Shown one piece after another: positions 59,401 to 64,000 of a stretch of 64,000 nucleotides of DNA. The notes beneath the pieces are model-generated. The model saw only the letters and a list, made by a program, of their open reading frames with translations. It had not been told where the DNA came from and made no database searches. This stretch comes from Bugula neritina (Eukaryota > Bryozoa > Gymnolaemata > Cheilostomatida > Bugulidae), in contig OZ037765.1 of the NCBI GenBank assembly GCA_964035545.1, positions 2,269,001-2,333,000 on the forward strand, in the 5' to 3' direction. Made by a program: the position numbers and the translations under genes. Within the stretch, counting starts at the first letter, position 1; the number at the start of each line of letters is the position of its first letter.

Positions 59401-60068
59401 TAGGGTAGTTTAACCATCTTTCTGTCTAAATCTAGGGCTCCTGAAACTGGGCACCTTTGGTTTTATGATGGTCGGGCAACTTGTGGATATAATTCTTATA
59501 GCATCTCAGGTGAGATATACTTGGATCTAAGTCTACAGTGTGAATATAGTAGCTTTTCTGTTTTTATATAGCCAGTAGTATGGAGTTATGTCCCCCAACT
59601 TCAAACCTTAAACTAAAGTAGTCCTTCACCCCCAACTCGGAGCTGCTTATAGAACAATTCTAGCTTTTTGGTCTTTATATAGCCAGTAGTATAATACACA
59701 ACAACTCTGTGTTTGTGTATTAATACTAGAGCTAGGCAGACACTCATTAAGGTTATTCAGTGTAAGATATTGTGATCAACTGGATGCCAATTGAATAAGT
59801 TGGTGAAAATATACAAAGATGATGAAGGCAGCATATTTCTTTTGCATTTCCATTGCTTTTAAAAACTTGCAGTTGAGTTTCAGAGGAAATGTACAGAAAC
59901 TTTGAAATGTTATGAAGAATATCAGGTTGGATGTGTCTGTATTTTCTTATATGCAACAGTTCAAGTGTATTTTAGGTGGTGAAACCAGCCGATGGGACAG
60001 ATTACACCGACTTATATGGAGCTCGACTTACTAAGATATTAGAAAATGCAACTTATGCCGTACCATGA
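53456..60068 (+). CDS. TM2D1: TM2 domain-containing protein 1
   Basis: Six exons: 53456-53544, 57504-57598, 57962-58058, 58148-58239, 59436-59509 and 59976-60068. They sum to 540 nt, 179 residues. It has a signal peptide (MIKLVAAVLLVCAFGLLEG), then CDQLLMGQYLC, a Cys-containing ectodomain and the TM2 domain: a first helix (LLLSIFLGMFGV) with the DRF motif (GVDRFYLGYPALG), a second helix (FGFMMVGQLVDIILI) and the tail PADGTDYTDLYGARLT. Human TM2D1 was described as a beta-amyloid binding protein, and its fly homologue acts in Notch-linked neurogenesis. The intron 1 donor is weak (gtatcc), but frame and family alignment require it. Intron 1 (3959 bp) contains an antisense sulfotransferase gene. 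Intron 4 opens with a 30-bp array. Confidence 0.95.
55292..56816 (-). CDS. Carbohydrate sulfotransferase (CHST8-14-like), nested in TM2D1 intron 1
   Basis: Two exons, 56816-56057 and 55545-55292, give 337 residues. It is a type II Golgi membrane protein: short cytosolic MKR, signal-anchor (LAAGVAALCLLGVLIALT), then a luminal domain. The 5'-phosphosulfate loop is FYCSVAKIGSTTMK, and the 3'-phosphate site is IVRNPYERLVSAY, the family hallmark. YPMSRACGLCLIKYDMI precedes the splice. The 3' exon encodes a charged helical end. Members of this family move sulfate from PAPS to GalNAc or GlcA/GlcNAc of chondroitin, dermatan or N-glycans; the exact substrate cannot be read here. The whole gene lies inside and antisense to the first intron of TM2D1. 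Confidence 0.93.
58240..58802 (+). repeat. 30-bp minisatellite starting exactly at the TM2D1 intron 4 donor
   Basis: About 18.7 units of gtgatatctgcatattgcac+aatgtagtag. The first unit is the donor (cttag|gtaatatctgc), and each unit boundary repeats tag|gtgata. The 30-bp period keeps the exon frame open to 58802. Confidence 0.97.
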
Positions 60069-60836
60069 CCTTTCTAGGTAATCTAGATACTTCACCCGGT
60101 GCCAAACATCTCTATACATAATATTATAGCCTGTACAGTATATTATATCTAATAGAATGAATGACATCATTACTCTAGAGTCTGTTGGAGAACTACTGGA
60201 GAAATATTAGTTCTGGCAGCACAGCTCTGTAGCCATTGATGTAAATAATTCATGTTATGTTCTTTGGATGTTTGTCTATTACTTCTGGGCAATTGTATTA
60301 AATAACTCCTACTTTTCTACTGGTGTCCATGCATTACAGTAGCCGAATTTATATTTATGATATTTATGTATTTTTATAAACAAATTATTAGCAGAGTAAA
60401 ATACTGTTTCGTCAAGCACATTTATAATTATTTTTTTCCATAAACATTATTTAAAATAATAAGATGACTTGTGACAACTAGAACTTTCTTATTTTAAAAC
60501 ACTTGAAGAAAGTTTTGTTGAATTTAAAAAGAACATTATCGCAGTATTATAAAACATACTTTTATTTATATAAACCTAGTTATGAGTCGAGAAACTGTAT
60601 GATAAACACATTTAGCCTTGTTCTATTACAATAAATATATACCATTTATATGCATCTGAGTTGTTACTAGCAGTTCAAGCATAGATTAGCCTAGGATGCT
60701 TTTTCACTTCAGTAAAGATGTAAAAGTTATTCAACTAAAAGCATTTTGAATGAGTGCCCAATTCTAACATGAGTCCGTGTCAGAATTGGGCCCGGTTATT
60801 GGTAGACTATATATACAGGAAGTGTGGCTGTCCTAT
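60069..60836. other. Convergent 3' region TM2D1 / UBE2M
   Basis: Plus AATAAA at 60630-60635 and minus AATAAA (plus tttatt) at 60561-60566. If these are used, the two transcripts overlap at their 3' ends by about 70-100 bases. No other feature. Confidence 0.5.
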
Positions 60837-63370
60837 TCATCTTATGCAGCGTGGGAAGTAGGTGCTGCTGACATATCCTCCACGCATAGACTTCTGCACG
60901 TTCTGAGCAAACACCTGCCTGTTGGATGTCAGCACGTTGGCAGCTTCCTTGTTCAGGGGGTCATCAGGATTCGGTTCCTTCAAAATTCAAGCATCAACAA
61001 TGAACGCTGCTGTGACATTCAATTTAGTTATATAAGATCTTTATAAACTTCATCCTGCATTTTAATTCTCTTAAACACCTCCTGAACCTTATTTGTTAAA
61101 TTATGGACACTATTATGTACTTTATTGACTGCTTAATACAACAAGTAATGAAAACAAACAAAAACTTTTTTCTTGTCATAACTGTATATTTGACAATAAA
61201 TAGATAGGAAGAAAATCTTACATCAAGGTGAGGAATGATAACTCCCACAGGTGTAGCAATTTCCAAGAAGAGAAAATATTAATTTAAATGTATAAGCTAC
61301 ATCTACCAAGTCCAATACCAAACTGTATGCTTATTCGAGTGCCGCATTCAAACAAAATTTTTACATTTAAAATGCAATATATTCACGAGTCGATTGAGTA
61401 CAACAGTAACATCAAATGTATAGTAGTAGGCTGATAAATGCAAGATTTGTGATATAAATATCTATGAGAGCATAACATTTCACAGCTATGACAGGTAAAT
61501 ATCCTATTAATAAATTTTATTTATTAAATTTTCTCTAACCAATCCACTGTGAAGAGCACAAACAAATGTTGGAGTAAACTGAAGTAAACAGCTACAAAAC
61601 ATGATGAGGGAGTTGTCCTCTCAAATACCTCGGCTAATACTCAGTACACATAATATAACTAGCAATAGCAAACTTACCAAGAATAAATATTGTAGGCCAT
61701 AAATAATGGAGTTGATTGTGAGAACAGGTTTCCAGTCTTCTCTGAAAATAGGAATAAACCAATCATAGCAAGCAATAGAGCGAACCAATCACAGCTGGCG
61801 ATAGAACATATAGAGGTTAAAGGTTCAAGATAAAGAAACAACGGTGTTAAAAATCTAAAGCTTTCATTTCTTTAACAAGTTAAAAATTAGTCATTGGTGG
61901 CACATACTTTATATAATTATCAATAAACTGAAAAATTGCTTATTTGGTTGGGAGTTGAAAAGAGGTAAAATATTAATGAAATAGACATAAATTTCAGTAA
62001 CACATCAAATAAAATAATGAAATTAGCAACTATTATGAAAAGAGAAAAAGTTTCAAACTAGCGTTTCAACAAATCCTTCAACAATTTCACAAGAAAAGAA
62101 AATTATTATAACTACAGTTTCAAATTGAGGCCCACCATTCAGATAAGAGACATATTGTAGGATACATCTCAAAATTTCAAAAAGAAAAAAAAAATGGACG
62201 AAGGCCGACACGACAGCCTGTCCTCTGGCCGAGCCGCGTACTCCCGCGCTGAAGCACTCACCGCAACCTTAAGCACAAGGCCACGGAGTCCCAGCCAATT
62301 GTTTCAGCTTAAAAGTTGACCAGCTGATTGTTAAAATTCCTAACATTCAACAATGGCTTCACGCAATAAAATTTCATCCAATCGCAAAACAATTAAAAAT
62401 ATTTAAATTAAAAAGTATTGTTTTAAAAGAAATAATTTAATAATAATAGAAGTTTGCTTTTTAGCTAGGCAACTATTGCTCTAACATCAATGTTTTCATT
62501 TGAAAATTAATAAGGTGGTCATAGCTGACTGTCAATTCATAAAAAAAACTTAAAACAATAGGAAGCACAGTTACAACTAGCGATATCTTCTTTACCTGAA
62601 TTTGGCAAGTCTGAAGTTCAACACAACCAGGAAATGCTGTGTCATAATTATAACCAGCTATCAACACAAAAATAAAAGTTTTTGTTCTAAAAAAGTTTCT
62701 ATTCCATATAATACATAAATATAAAATGTATTGAACCCAATCAATCATTAATACAGCAACACTCTGTCAGTGCTAGTTTAACTCCACAACTGAAAGACAA
62801 GTATAAACAATGCTACCTGAGAATATTCAAGCAGATGTTCCCTTCTAGATCAATATTGGGGTGGTACACCAACGTCTCACACTTGACTTTAGGTGGTTCG
62901 TGAGGATATTCGTGACCAATTTTAAAACTGAATTGAAACTGTCCGTGCTTGTAGAATCCCTACAAAGTTGGTGTGTAAACTCAGTACTGATGACTATATA
63001 AACGATAGTACTGATAACTGGATAACTGATAGTACTGATGACTAGGTAACTAATAGTACTGATGACTAGATAACTGATAGCACTGGTGACTATATAACCA
63101 ATAGTACTGGCGACTATATAAATGATAGTACTACTGACTAGATAACTGAGAGTACTGATGACTATATAACTAATAGTACTGGCGACTATATAAATGATAG
63201 TACTACTGACTAGATAACTGAGAGTACTGATGACTATATAACTAATAGTACTGGCGACTAGCCACTAGCAGATACCTCATCTGGGCATATATAGAGTTTG
63301 AAGTTGAGTAAATCATCGGGATCGGGGAAATCTGTTTTACATGTGGTCGGTAAGCTGAGCTCGTTTATAT
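60837..63370 (-). CDS. UBE2M: NEDD8-conjugating enzyme UBC12, 5' end outside window
   Basis: Four exons: 63370-63276, 62959-62817, 61741-61678 and 60977-60837; phases agree. They cover about 148 of the usual 183 residues. The core is [41 protein letters not shown] with the catalytic Cys, [19 protein letters not shown] and [14 protein letters not shown]. It ends [16 protein letters not shown]. The YLFLEPNPDDP stretch and the C-terminus identify UBE2M rather than UBE2F. It passes NEDD8 from UBA3-NAE1 to cullins. The exon with the NAE1-docking N-terminus was not found up to 64000. The intron 63275-62960 is almost entirely tandem repeat. Confidence 0.96.
62985..63262 (-). repeat. 24-bp minisatellite filling a UBE2M intron
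   Basis: Units of tagtactgatgactagataa+ctga, with a 72-bp higher-order repeat (three unit types) duplicated. On the minus strand it starts about 14 nt after the donor and ends about 25 nt before the next acceptor. Confidence 0.95.
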
Positions 63371-64000
63371 CTACAAAATATATTTAAAATATTTAGATAA
63401 ATAATCAAAGCAAATAACAATAAAAATATATATCTTCCAGTGATGTAGTTTTAGCCTGTTGAGACATGTCAGGGTGCATATATTGAATTATACAGAATAG
63501 AAAATAGAAAAAGATTAATTTTATGGAATATTCATTTCAGAAATATTATCAATTGTGATGAGCACTTGAATAAAAATAAACAGAAAGTTCTTAAAAGTTT
63601 TTGCTATAAGAAACTACTCCAACAATCTTGAAAAATTATTATATACAATTTTAAAACAAATCTAATACAATAAAAGGCAAGGAGCATCATTATGGAAAAA
63701 TTAATTAAATTCACGAAAAGTAAATTCAGAAATAAATAGGGGTGTCTGACTCAGAGGATTTTGATGTCTGATTTGGGTTCGGGCATCCGATTCGGAAATC
63801 GAGTGTCCGATTCCTGTGGGTCGGACGTCAGACAAGCAATCGGACATCCGAATTCAGGCAGAATATCGGATTTCTAGTGAGGGATCTTTTAGTGTAACAA
63901 AGCGTTTTTCTGTTATTGATCGGTCTTGGCAAGGAACCCTTATGGATTATTTGGACTATTGGCTATCTACTAACTACTTTTACTTGTAAAGGGCTATGCC
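63371..64000. other. UBE2M intron/upstream with a clustered ATCCGA/TCGGA motif patch
   Basis: AT-rich except for 63755-63872, where (a/g)tccgatt, cggacatccga and tcggat recur about eight times in both orientations. No exon recognised. Confidence 0.5.

Overview
This window is nuclear DNA of an invertebrate animal with a compact, AT-rich (roughly one third GC by eye), intron-rich genome. The genes are metazoan: a TRAF-type MATH protein, a TM2-domain protein, an animal haem peroxidase, a Golgi carbohydrate sulfotransferase, a NEDD8-conjugating enzyme and an RNA polymerase subunit. Introns are short, all GT-AG, and phase-consistent in every model. I cannot name the phylum from sequence alone; the density and short introns would suit a sponge or another early-branching or compact-genome invertebrate.

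Layout. 1.2-2.8 kb: 3' part of a TRAF-like gene (+). 4.2-8.6 kb: TMEM86/lysoplasmalogenase gene (-), whose likely 5'UTR intron carries a 1.1 kb hAT-like element with an 8-bp target duplication. 9.4-10.2 kb: a small one-pass membrane protein gene (-). 11.6-16.6 kb: a surface-protein gene with a possible GPI signal and tentative REJ/GAIN-like character (+). 17.8-21.2 kb: PLPBP/YggS pyridoxal-phosphate homeostasis gene (+). 21.6-37 kb: three copies (A +, B -, C +) of an unrecognised five-exon secreted-protein gene. B and C form a giant inverted repeat, and intron 3 of B holds a 7.1 kb Ty3/Gypsy retrotransposon. 37.8-45 kb: a 13-exon secreted haem peroxidase (-). 47.2-48.3 kb: a single-coding-exon orphan gene (+). 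48.6-52.2 kb: POLR2E/RPB5 (-). 53.5-60.1 kb: TM2D1 (+), whose first intron contains a complete antisense carbohydrate sulfotransferase gene. 60.8-64 kb: UBE2M/UBC12 (-), 5' end outside the window.

Most neighbours are housekeeping genes with no evident common pathway. The secreted A/B/C family lies next to a secreted peroxidase, but a shared role is only conjecture.

The most unusual signals are: (1) minisatellites that begin at or within about 14 nt of a 5' splice site in at least six introns of five unrelated genes; (2) the A/B/C locus, with a palindrome, first-half sequence homogenised against diverged second halves, and a Gypsy insertion; (3) a -1 frameshift cassette (TTTAAAC, 5-nt spacer, 10-bp stem) in an open-frame Gypsy element whose 5' LTR end, primer-binding site and gag start are missing; (4) a 30-bp array in TM2D1 that stays in frame with the preceding exon.
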